From: Bubalus kerabau
Lineage: Eukaryota > Chordata > Mammalia > Artiodactyla > Bovidae
Reading direction: 5' to 3'
Length of the DNA: 64,000 nucleotides
Assembly (NCBI RefSeq): GCF_029407905.1
Contig: NC_073639.1
Span: forward strand, 41,867,501 to 41,931,500
The notes under the pieces are model-generated. The model searched no databases. It saw nothing but the letters and a program-made list of their open reading frames with translations, and had not been told where the DNA came from. Both the position numbers and the translations under genes were made by a program. Shown here piece by piece: positions 23,348 through 33,934 of this stretch. Numbering within the stretch: position 1 is the stretch's first letter; each line of letters opens with the position of its first letter.

Positions 23348-24310
23348 TTTTTTTTTTTTTTTTTTTTCTTTTGCAGGGGGATAGTTTTAGAAAGTCTTGT
23401 AGGCCATCATAGAAATGTTCAACTTCACCTTCTTCAAAATTAGTGGTTGGGGCATAGACTTGGATTACTGTGATATTGAATGGTTTGCCTTGGAAACAAA
23501 GATAATTTTGTTATTGTTGAGACTGAACCCAAGTACTGCATTTCGGAGGTTTTTGTTGACTATGAGGGCTATTCCATTTCTTCTAAGGGATTCTTGCCCA
23601 CAATAGTAGATAAAATGATCATCTGATTAAATTCACCCATTCTGGTCCATTTTAGTTAACTAATTCCTAAAATGTCAATATTCACTTTTTCCATCTCCTG
23701 TTTGACCACTTCTAATTTACCTTTATTCATGGACCTAACATTCCAGTTTCCTATGCAATACTGTTTTTACAGATTCAGACTTTACTTCCATCACCACTCA
23801 CATCCACAACTAGGTGTTGATTTTGCTTTGGCTCCTTCTCTTCATTCTTACCGGAGTTATTTTTCCACTGTTCTCCAGTAGCATATTGGGCCACCTACTG
23901 ACCTGGGAAGTTCATCTTTCAGTGTCCTATCTTTTTACCTTTTCATACTGTTCATGGGGTTCTCAAGGCAAGAATACTGAAGTAGTTTGCCATTCCCTTC
24001 TCCATTGCACCACATTTTGTCAGACCTGTCCACCATGACCCATCAGTTGGGTTGCCCTCCCTACAGGGCATGGCTTAGTTTCATTGAGTTAGACAAGGTC
24101 CATGTGATTAGATTGGTTAGTTTCTGTGATTGTGGTTTCAGTCTGCCTGCCCTCTGATGCCCTCTCTCAGCGCCTACCATCTACTGGGGTTTCTCTTACC
24201 TTGGACGTGGGGTATCTGCAGCTGCTACTGACCTTGGATGTAGAGTATCTCTTCTTAGCCGCTTGTGGCTCCAGCGCTGTGCTGCCACCGCTCGCCACTT
24301 ACCTGAGGAT
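23348..24310 (-). mobile_element. 5' half of BovB with poly(A) tail, minus strand
   Basis: On the minus strand the order is a BovB 5'UTR-like region (24310 to about 24100), the N-terminal segment, the endonuclease start (around 23740) and the region equivalent to ITVIQVYAPTSNAEE (around 23460). It ends in an A-run, seen as T at 23348-23367. The end falls at the A-rich site just before DWNA, exactly where the full-length copy has its A7 run. The RT half is absent, so the copy is 3'-truncated, which is unusual for a LINE. Frames are interrupted. A possible imperfect TSD ('aaaaaaattctt' near 23339 and 'aaaaatattctt' near 24344) is weak. Confidence 0.85.
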
Positions 24311-24399
24311 TTTTAACTTCTGTTTGTCTAATTACCAATAAAAATATTCTTCTTATGTATCATATCAGCTTCTTAGGGCTGCTTGCAGAGTTTCTGGGG

Positions 24400-24960
24400 T
24401 CAGTAATCTGGGAGCGGTTTGGCTGGGTAATCTGGCTCAGGGTCCCTCATGAGGTTGTGTTCAGATGCACGCTGGAGCTGAGGCCAGGTGGCGGCTGGGA
24501 AAGAGCAAGAGGCGGCATAAGCTGCCTTTTGTCCCCGCAGCCCTGAGGATTGGGGGGCGTGCGCTGGGAAAGGCCATCCTCGGGGTTCATAACCGGGGTC
24601 AGGGGGTTCGGGGTCTAACCTCTGCACAAAGAGGTCACGGAGGAAGCATTTTCACTTTCCTGGGGTTTCAGTGTAGATTGAAGAAGGAAGTTGATTACCA
24701 TCAAACTGAATTCCTTTTCAGACCTTTTGTAAGACTTTATTCCACTGAGCAAGGGCAGACCTCAGCGCTAGAGCGATTTTTTTTTTTTTTTTTCTCCTCA
24801 TGGTGTTGCTAGATCTGCCTATGCACTCACTGATCTCCTGACAAGGAGCGATCGCTGTAGCGGCCGGGAGCTCCCTGACCCTTGGCCGGGCTTCGCAGCC
24901 CTGGGCCCCGCGGGTTGGGGGATGTCCAGCTGCCGGGGAAAGTTAGGGTCGACTTAGGAA
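24400..24960. promoter_or_regulatory. CpG-rich segment, CpG-island-like (function unknown)
   Basis: The only clearly GC- and CpG-rich stretch in the window: 'ggggggcgtgcgctggg' (about 24551), 'aggagcgatcgctgtagcgg' (about 24843) and 'gccccgcgggttgggggatg' (about 24903). A T-run lies at 24778-24793. On the minus strand an AATAAA motif occurs near 24740. Two readings fit: an antisense, CpG-rich retroviral-type LTR, or a small CpG-island promoter. The 115-codon plus-strand frame here is not recognisable. Boundaries are approximate. Confidence 0.5.
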
Positions 24961-26205
24961 AGGGAAGAGTCATGGATGTGTACTAAGCCTGTCATCTTCA
25001 CAGACTCTATCCATGTCGAGCAATTAAAGGGAGAATATTCATTCGTTCTTTTTTTTTTTTTATGTTTTAGGTTTTGTGGAATTTTAAATTATTCAAAAGA
25101 TATGTGTTGATCTTTGGATAGTATTTAATTTATACTTGGTTAATATCTTCTTTTTACTCAATGGTGCTCCTTTGTTTTTTAATGTGAGCATCACTCAGGA
25201 CAACCATGTTGAATATCCTGAAAAGTAATCTTCAGCATGACTGATACAAGGCAGATTCAAATCCCAATGCTTAGTGCATCACTGTGGATGCTCCTCCTCT
25301 TCATGTGTTAACGGGAACATTTACAGATGTTTTTATCTTGTCCATAAGAAAACATAAGTGGCAACAAAAGTGACAAAATAGCAATAATTAGAAAAAATTT
25401 TTTTCCAGTTGTATAGTATCTTTTATTAGATATTAAATCAGGTGCAGAGATTACTTGTGGTGTTGGCTTTTCCCTAGTTGATTATGTAATCAAGTCAGCT
25501 GGTCAGCAAGCAGAAAAATAGAACACCATTTTGCCACTCAGGTAAATTTCTAAAATAAATTTGGCTTAGCTTAGAAATGAGCTGAAATGGCATTGATATA
25601 ACTTTAGAAAATATTTTTTAGGTGATAATTTTGTCCACATTATTTTCTTACTGTGAAATGAAAGGATATATCTTCATATATAAAATGATGCCTTTGGCTT
25701 TATGGAGGGTTTTTCAATTTTATAATAACAGAAAATTATGAGTACATAAATATACAAATAAATTAGTGGCTGATGGCCTTTGAAATAGACCCTGATCCAT
25801 TCTGCATCCTGGCATTCACATTCTTGTATAATCTCCTCCCTTTGACTATAAGCTGGAACTTGTGTTTTCTCTTCTAAGGAATCGATTATGTCAAAAGTGA
25901 TTCAAATTTGATTACAAAAATACTTTGACTTTCATCTTTCTTGTTCTTTCCCTCAATCTCAGTTCTTGTTTTGAGTGAGTAAGAGATATGCTAAATTAGA
26001 GGTGACAAATTAAATTGTGCTGTTTTATGGCCCACAGAATCTGTGAGATAATAATTGAATGTTTCAGAGTAATTTGTTATGAGGCAATAGATAATTTGTA
26101 ATTATCTGATGAAATATGCACTAAAATTTAACTCTATTTTGTTATTAGTATTAATATTTAGTCATTTATATATTTGTTAAATTTATATTTGATGCCCCAA
26201 CTCTT
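24961..26205. other. Gene-free stretch
   Basis: 1.2 kb of AT-rich DNA without supported features; a T-run lies at 25050-25061. Confidence 0.5.
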
Positions 26206-26210
26206 GAAAT

Positions 26211-26433
26211 ACTGTGGACCTTAAAACAACCTGGGTTTGAACTGCACTGGTCCACTTAAAAACTAGATTTTTTTCACTAAATACATGCTACAATACTACA
26301 TGAACTATGATTGGTTGAATCCATGGATGTAGAAACACAGATATGGAGGTGGACCAATGGCAAAGTTGCATGTAGATTTTTAACAGTGTGAGCATTGTTA
26401 CTCATCACCTCAGTATTGTTCAAGGGGCAACTG
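26211..26433. mobile_element. MER2/Tigger-like DNA transposon remnant
   Basis: The left end 'acctgggtttgaactgcact' and right end 'attgttcaaggggcaactg' are the inverted termini of MER2-type (Tigger, pogo) elements. The interior holds 'aactatgattggttgaatcc'. It is non-autonomous, about 223 bp, with internal loss. Confidence 0.7.
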
Positions 26434-26506
26434 CAGTGTTATCTGACTGGTTTACAACTATAAATATTTGCAATAACATATTATGATGGAATATATCCCA
26501 GCTTAG

Positions 26507-26950
26507 ATTTTTGTTCAGTTCAGTTCAGTCGCTCAGTCATGTCTGACTCTTTGTGACCCCATGGACTGCAGCACACCAGGCTTTCCAGTACATCAACTCC
26601 TGGAGCTTGCTCAAACTCATGCCCATTGAGTTGGTGATGCCATCCAACCATCTTTTCCCCTTCTCCTCCTGCCTTCAATCTTTCCCAGCATCAGGGTTTT
26701 TTCCAATGAGTCAGTTCTTCTCATCAGGTGGCCAAATTATCGAAGCTTCAGCTTCAGCACCGGTCCTTCCAATGAATATTCAGGACTAATTTCCTTTAGG
26801 ATTGACTGGCTGATCTCCTTGCTGTCCAAGTGACTCTCAATAGTCTTCTCTGAAACCACAGTTCAAAAGCATCAATTCTTTGGTGCTCAGCTTTCTTTAT
26901 GGTCGAACTCTCTTATCCATACATTACTACTAGAAAATATATATTTTTGT
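26507..26950 (-). mobile_element. BovB 3' end, minus strand, 8-bp TSD
   Basis: 'tcagttcagttcagtcgctc' at the left is the antisense terminus; the C-terminal coding region follows. 'atttttgt' at 26507-26514 and 26943-26950 is the target duplication. The body is 428 bp. Confidence 0.9.
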
Positions 26951-27356
26951 AAGCAATGTCAAAACAGTTTGCTTACAGGGGAGAATGAAATATTCCTCCC
27001 ACTTTCACTTATGTTAATTAGTCTCTTAGTTAAGAATTAAAGTAAGTGTATTTTATCTACATATTTGCTTATTTTTATTGTGAAAATGCTATGAGAATTT
27101 CTGGGATTATACAGTTCATTCATAAATCCAAATTGCTTCCTACATAATTGGTTAGTTTCTCCTCTTATAGGACATTGAACTTAATTTTGCATTTCAGCAA
27201 GTCTGTTTTAATATCACTAAGAGGCATAAATTTAATTATCATAAATATAAGCATCTAAAATCAGAGGATAATAATGTTTTTATGGCCTGCACTGTGATAT
27301 TCTGTTATTTGAAGACAAGTTTCCAACAAAAGCAATTTAGCTTGATAATTGATAAG

Positions 27357-27510
27357 TAAGTGAAAGTTTCTCCATTGGGTCTGACTCTTTGCGACCCCAT
27401 GGACTATACAGCCCATGGAATTCTCCAGGCCAGAATACTGGAGTGGGTAGCCTTTCCCTTCTTCTGGGGAGCTTTCCCACCCAGGAATTGAACCAGGGTT
27501 TCCTGCACTG
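27357..27510 (-). mobile_element. Bov-tA SINE, antisense
   Basis: 'gcgaccccatggactataca', 'gccagaatactggagtgggt' and 'aattgaaccagggtttcctg'. The tRNA-like head is partly lost on the right. Confidence 0.85.
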
Positions 27511-28557
27511 ATAACTGATGTTTGCACAAAAATAGTGTTAATGCATCTAAAATTGTATTGCAATACAGTCTTTTTGTGTCTAGCTAATTCAAATGAGAAA
27601 CAAAGTGAAAACTCAATCTTGATAATATAAGCAAACATATAAGCAATCAAATTGTGTCATGTTTTAATTTAATCCAGGAGCTAGCTACATGATGTTCAAA
27701 AAATTGAAGATTCAAAGAATGTAAGCTTTGATGGACAGAGCAAGCTTACACTCACATCAAAATGAGTTGGAATATATTAAGGAAATGAGCAGGTGCAAGC
27801 CTGAAGGCTTATTCTGGGTGACAATTATATGGTGCCAATCAGGATGTTATGTTCTGGTGTAGTGATCAGCTTTTGTGATTTAGGCTTAAAATTGGAGGAT
27901 GTAGCACTGCCTACATCTTTGTCCATCTTTAGTCCAAAAGTTACTTTTATTAAAAATTTAGAATGATTGAGTTGGACTTTAATAGTTTATCAACTGGAAA
28001 GGGAGAGGTTGTTGACTTTGGGAGAGGTGAGTGGTCTCACATTTGGTGAGACTTTGCTAGCTCCGGCTGGGAAGAATGACAGGATTTCTGTGATTTTTGC
28101 AATTGGTGTGACCACAGAATCTCAGTGCACAGCAGTGGAGAGAGAAGCTCAGAGGGTGTAAGCCACATGGAGGACTAAGGTCAGACATTATGTCAGTCAA
28201 TTCTTTACATATGTATTATATTTTAATATAAAAGTTAGGCACAACATATTTAACATTGTTCAAAGGTAGAACAGGTATATGATGATATTAGGTTGATTTC
28301 AGAAAAAAAAAAGTCCAAAATTAGCTGCTAAAGATATTAAGTATTTATCTTGTATATTTATAATGTAATGAAATTACATTAAAAAGAGAAATATAAAAGG
28401 AATATACTCACTTTGGAGAAAAGAAAGTACCCATTTATTTGAAAAACTGAAAGAGAGTACATTTATTTCAAATTATACATTATAGAGTTTATCTATAACT
28501 ACTTCCTTTTAAGCTAGTCAGAATGAATTGCATTTCAGTTTGGTTAATGCAAAACGA
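27511..28557. other. Gene-free stretch
   Basis: About 1 kb, no recognised element or coding frame. Confidence 0.5.
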
Positions 28558-28638
28558 GGGCATCCCTGGTCTCTCAGTTGGTAAAGAATCCGCCTGCAAT
28601 GCAGGAGACCTCAGTTCAATTCCTGGGTTGGGAAGATC
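28558..28638 (+). mobile_element. Bov-tA tRNA-like head, fused to BovB
   Basis: The head runs 'gggcatccctggtctctcag', then A- and B-box regions to 'gggaagatccc', where it switches directly into BovB at 'aatatcacag'. The BovB-derived SINE tail is absent. Confidence 0.85.
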
Positions 28639-28859
28639 CCAATATCACAGTAATACAAGTCTATGACCCAACCAGTAATGCTGAAGAAGCTAAAGTTGAA
28701 CAGATATTTGAAGACCTACAAGACCTTCTAGAAGCAACACCCAAAAAAGATATCCTCTTTGTTATAGGGGACTGGAATGCAGAAGTAGGAAGTCAAGAGA
28801 TATCTAGAATAACAGGCAAATTTGGCCTTGTAGTACAAAATGAAGCAGGGCAAAGCTAA
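28578..28859 (+). pseudogene. Chimeric frame: SINE head joined to BovB endonuclease
   Basis: A 93-codon frame. Residues 1-21 come from the SINE head (MVKNPPAMQETSVQF, a frame common in Bov-tA). From NITVIQVYDPTSNAEE onward it is BovB endonuclease, through DWNAEVGSQE to a stop at 28857. The six-A run at 28743-28748 keeps this copy in frame through GDWNA, unlike the seven-A full-length copy. No evidence of function; the in-frame join may be chance. Confidence 0.8.
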
Positions 28860-31163
28860 CAGAGTTTTGCCAAGAGAATGCACTGGTCATAGCAAACACC
28901 CTCTTCCAACAACATAAGAGAAGACTCTACACATGGACATTACAAGATGTTCAATACCAAAATCAAATTGATTTTATTCTTTGCAGCCAAAGATGGAAAA
29001 GTTGCATGTAGTCATCAAAAACAAGACTGAAAGCTGACTGTGGCTCAGATCATAAACTCCTTATTGCCAAATTCAGACTTAAGTTGAAGAAAGTGGGGAA
29101 AACCACTAGACCATTTAGGTAAGACCTAAATCGAATAATTTATGATTATAGAGTGGAAGTGACAAATAGATTCTAGGAATTAGATCTGACAAAGTGCATG
29201 AAGAACTATGGATGGAGGTTCATAACATTGTACATGAGGCAGTGACCAAGATCATTCTCAAGAAATAGAAATGCAAAAAGGCAAAATGGTTTTCTAAGGA
29301 GGTCTTACAAATAGCTGAGGAAAGAAAACAAGCTAAAGGCAAAGGAGAAAAAGAAAGAGATTCCTATTTGAATGCAGAGTTCCAAAGAAGAGCAAGGAGA
29401 GGTAAGAAAGCCTTCCTCAGTGAACAATTCAGAGAAAAAGAGGAAAACAATAGAATGGGAAAGACTAGAGATTTCTTCAAGAAAATTTGAGATACCAACT
29501 GAATATTTCATGCAAAGATGGGCACAACAAAGGAAAGAAAAGGTATGGGTTTAACAGAAGCAGGGGATATTAAGAAGAGGTGGCAACAATACAGAGAACT
29601 ATACAAAAAAGATCTTCATGACTTAGATAACCATGATGCATGATCACTCATCTTGAATCAGACATCCTGGAATGTGAAGTCAAGTGGGTCTTAGAAAGCA
29701 TCACTATAAACAAAGCTAGTGGAGGTGATGAAATTTCAAACCCTAAAAGATGCTGCTGCTAAGGTGCTGAACTCAATATGCCAGCAAATTTGGAAAACTC
29801 AGCAGTGGCCACAGGACTGGAAAAGGTCAATTTTCATTCATTTCCAGAGAAAGGCAATGCCAAAAAATGTTCAACGACTGTGAAATTGCACTTATCTCAC
29901 ACTAGAAAAGTAATGCTCAAAATTCTCCAAGCCAGGCTTCAACAGTACTTGAACATTGAACTTCCAGAGGTTCAAGCTGGATTTAGAAAAGGCAAAGGAA
30001 CCAAAGATCAAATTGGCAACATCCACTTGATCACCAAAAAAGCAAGAGAGTTCCAGAAAAACATCTATTTCCGCATTACTGACTATGCCAAAGCCTTTGA
30101 CTGTGTGGATCACAAGAAACTGTGGAAAATTCTGAAAGAGATGGGAATACCAGACCACCTCACCTGCTTCCTGAGAAACCAATATGCAGGTCAAGAAGCA
30201 ACAGGTAGAATCAGACATGGAATAATGGACTGGTTCCATATTGGGAATGGAGTACATCAAGGCTGTATATTGTCACCTGGGTTATTTAACTTATACACAG
30301 AGTACATAATTGTGAAATGCCAGTCTGGATGAAGCATAAGCTAGAATCAAGATTGCTGGGAGAAATATCAATAGCCTCAGATATGCAAATGACACCACCT
30401 TTATGGCAAAAAGCAAAGAAGAACTAAAGAAACTCTTGATAAAAGTGAAAGAGGAGAGTGGAAAAAAACTGGTTTAAAACTCAATATTCAGAAAACTTAG
30501 ATCATGGCATTCGGCCCCATCACTTCATGGCAAATAGATGGGAAAACAAGGGAAACAGTGACAGACTTTATTTTCTTGGGCTCTAAAATCACTGCAGATG
30601 GTGACTGCAGCCATGAAATAAAAAGACACTTGCTCCTTGGAAGAAAAGCGTTGACAAACCTAGACAGCATATTAACAAGCAGAGATATTACTTTCCCAAC
30701 AAAGGTCTGTTTATTCAAAGCTATGGTTTTTCCAGTAGTCATGTATGGATGTAATGGTCTGGACTATAAAGAAATTCAAGCACTGAAGAATTGATGCTTT
30801 CAAACTGCAGTGTTGGAGGAGACTCTTGGAAGTTCCTTGGACTACATGGAGATCAAACTAGTCAATCCTAAAGGAAATCAGTCCTGAATATTTATTGGAA
30901 GGACAGATGCTGAAGCTGAAACTCCAATACCTTGGCCACCTGATGCGAAGAACTGTCTCATTGGTTAAGAGCCCAATGGTGGGAAAGATTGAAGGCAGGA
31001 GGAGAAGGGGTGACAGAGGATAAGATGTTTGGATGGCATCACCGACTCTATGGACATGAGTTTGAGCAAGCTCTGGGAGATGGTGAAGGACAGGGAAGCC
31101 TGGCATGCTGCAGTTCATGGGGTCTCAAAGGTTCAGACATAACTGAGGGACTGAAGTGAACTG
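28639..31163 (+). mobile_element. BovB, lacking 5' end, downstream of SINE head
   Basis: Plus-strand BovB from the endonuclease middle to the 3' terminus ('gaagtgaactga'). The RT is broken many times: the frame 29778-30332 retains AGFRKGKGTKDQ, DYAKAFDCVDH and VHQGCILSP. At the equivalent of YADD the sequence reads 'tatgcaaatgac', i.e. YAND, so the catalytic box is itself mutated. It is older-looking than the copy at 5.2 kb. Confidence 0.92.
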
Positions 31164-31971
31164 AATACAACATGCATTACAAATAAGACATTTCATTGAG
31201 TTAGTTAATGGAAGTTTGATTTGATTTTAGAGGTGTTTATCTTATTTCCACATTCTTTTATTTGAAATTTGCACTTGGATAAGTCAGAGGAATTTGTTTT
31301 CTTGTTGGATTTCTATACTAATTTCCATGATGTCTCTGGAAAAGCATTAAAATGTGAAACTGAATGAAATGGAGAATATATGCAGCATACTAAAACTGAA
31401 GAATGATTGAAACCTTGAACAAAAGATTAAACAATTCATACAAATTTAGGGCAAAAAATGACAAGAAACGCAACTGAAAATATTACCAGGTCCACTACTC
31501 CCTAACTCCATCAAAATAAATGCATTCTTCTTTTAGGCTGACATTTTATTAAAAATAAATCCTTTTAATTTTATACCTAATTATAAGGATAAATATGATC
31601 ATAGAAATTTACTTTTGATAATAAAGGAATATCATAGAGTGTATTGAATATTAGAACATCTTAGTCTCTCAAATTTCTATATTATATCCTATACTTTTTC
31701 CATAACTTTCGAACATCACCAAATATTAGTTGATTTCACTTTTTTGAGGAGGATAGCACACTGGCTGCCTGGATGGTACAAATTGGATTATCATATTTAA
31801 AACAAGAAATAAATTCAATCATATAATTCCCTTTCTCAAAATTCCACTGGTTTCCATAAGAAAGGGTGAATTTTTACCAAGGAAACCATTATTTTTCCCA
31901 TTTAAGTGTCCATCTGTCATCAAGTTTACCCATATTTGTTCAATTTTGTTTAAATTTGAAATAAGCACATT
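31164..31971. other. Gene-free AT-rich stretch
   Basis: No recognised element. Confidence 0.5.
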
Positions 31972-32605
31972 TCACAGTGTTTCAGTTCAGTTCAGTTGCT
32001 CAGTCATGTCTGACTCTTTGTGGTCTCATGGACTGTCCATCACCACTTCCTGGAGTTTACTCAAACTTTTGTCCACTGAGTTGGTGAGGCCATCCAACCA
32101 TCTGGTCTTGTGTCTTCCCCTTCTCCTCCTGTCTTCAATCTTTCCCAGCATCAGGGTCTTTTCAAATGTGTCAGTTCTTCACATCAGGTGACCAAAGTAT
32201 TGGAGTTTCAGCTTCAACATCAGTCCTTCCAATGAATATTCAGGACTGATTTCCTTTAGGATTCACTGGTTGGATCTCCTTTTCGGTCTAAGGGACGCTC
32301 AGCAGTCTTCTCCAACACCACAATTCAAAAGCATCAATTCTTTGGTGCTCAGCTTTCTTTATAGTCCAACTCTCACATCCATACATGACTTCTGGAAAAA
32401 CCAGAGTTTTGACTAGACGGACCTTTGTTGGCAAAGTAATGTCTCTGCTTTTTAATATGCTGTCTAGACTGTTCATAAGTTTTCTTCCAAGGGGCAAGAA
32501 TCTTTTAATTTCATGGCTTCAGTTACCATCTGCAGTGATTTTGGAGCCCAAGAAAATAAAGTCTGTCACTGTTTCCACTGTTTCCCAATCTTTTTCTCTC
32601 ACAGT
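31972..32605 (-). mobile_element. BovB 3' end, minus strand, 7-bp TSD
   Basis: Antisense terminus 'ttcagttcagttcagttgct'. The minus-strand frame 32288-32497 reads the SRDITLPTKVRLVKTLVF and CESWTIKKAEHQRIDAFELW part of the C-terminal region. 'tcacagt' at 31972-31978 and 32599-32605 is a likely target duplication. Confidence 0.88.
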
Positions 32606-32938
32606 TTTATCTATTTCTGTATTGCATTGCAATATGCTTCTATCTGTAGTGATTTTGCCCTCTGTCAAAATTTTGCAGTTTCAGAGAAAAACATTAAATA
32701 CTTGAAAACTCATCTTAATTATCAAGTCCTGTATGACTTGCTTTTCAGTGTTTTTTATAAGCAAGTGATAAACTAAAATGAAGATCCATGAAGATTTATT
32801 GAATAATTTTTCTTTTGCTGCTCAATCCATAAGCCAATTCCTTTGGGGCATAAGAAATTCTGTGTCCCTTTGAGCTTATTAAAGTAAATTCATAACTTCT
32901 AATTCTAAGAAATGATGGCATAGACTCACTTTTCCCTG

Positions 32939-33181
32939 TTTCTCTCTGTGTGTGCATGTTAAATCGCTTCAGTTGTGTTCAACTCTTTGTGACTCTATGG
33001 ACCATAGCCTGCCAGGCTCCTCTGTCCATGGAATTCTCCAGGCAAGAATACCGGGTAGCCATTTTCTTCTCCACGGGATCTTCCTGACCCAAGGATCGAA
33101 CCTGTATCTGCTAGGTCTCCTGCATTGGCAGGCAGATTCTTTACCACTAACGCCACATAAGAAGCCCATTTCTCTCTGTGT
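32939..33181 (-). mobile_element. Bov-tA SINE, antisense, 13-bp TSD
   Basis: Near-complete 217-bp copy: 'aaatcgcttcagttgtgttc' at the tail and 'tgcattggcaggcagattct' in the head. Perfect repeats 'tttctctctgtgt' at 32939-32951 and 33169-33181. Confidence 0.93.
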
Positions 33182-33355
33182 ATACAATGAAATATACTAG
33201 GGATAATACAGCACAATCATAAAAGGGTTCTGAAAGTTAAAAAGAGGAAGGTAAACTAGCAGAGACATCATAACTTAGAGAAAACACAGGGATGACTTCC
33301 AGGTTGGATGGCACAAGGCTGTGCAACCAAGAAACTCCTCAGTCATACACACACA

Positions 33356-33430
33356 ATCTCTCTCTTATCTCTCTCTCTCTCTCTCTCTCTTTCACACACA
33401 CACACAGACACACACACAAACACACGCACA
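33356..33430. repeat. (TC)n/(CA)n compound microsatellite
   Basis: CT/TC units to about 33391, then interrupted CA units to 33430. Likely polymorphic. Confidence 0.92.
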
Positions 33431-33930
33431 GAATAAAAGGACCAGAAAATGTGCACCCCAATGGAGGTTTAGGAAGGTGATTCATACTCAGTGACAACAG
33501 TAGATCCATCCTCCCTGCAGCAATGTATCAGCAGAATTCAGGAAACAGAAACTTTTGGTTGCTATGATCCAATCTTCACATGAAAGCAATGAAATAGGAT
33601 TCAGCCAGCCCCATCTACTCCGGGACCCCTTTAAAAGGAAGCAAAAGGCAAGTCTCTCTGTCTGCACAACAAGCACCAGTGAGTCTTATGTCTCCTGGTC
33701 CTCTACTCAGTTGTAAAGGCAACACAAAGAACTTTGCAGACATCGTGAGTGTTTTTCCTTCACCCAGCTGTAGAACACAGTCGAGCCTGGTTGTCTCCAC
33801 TTGAGTGTGGATCTTTGTTCAACAGCAGAGACCAACCTAGAACAAGTGTCTTTGGACTCCCCAGACACTGGGAGAAGATGACTCAGGCTTCAGGTCTTCT
33901 GACTCTCTACCAAGTGGCAGTCAACTACAC
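33431..33930. other. Unidentified, non-AT-rich stretch
   Basis: More balanced base composition than its surroundings. It has a TTTAAAAGG box at 33630, which could belong to an old LTR promoter. I cannot identify it, and the short frames have no recognisable similarity. Confidence 0.35.
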
Positions 33931-33934
33931 AAAT

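Noticed and set aside
24465..24812. 115-codon plus-strand frame in the CpG-rich segment
   Set aside because: GC-rich DNA favours long chance frames. It ends in a phenylalanine run made by the T-tract, and no motif is recognisable.
33620..33700. Promoter with TTTAAAAGG box
   Set aside because: A single TATA-like word without supporting elements; the surrounding sequence is unidentified.
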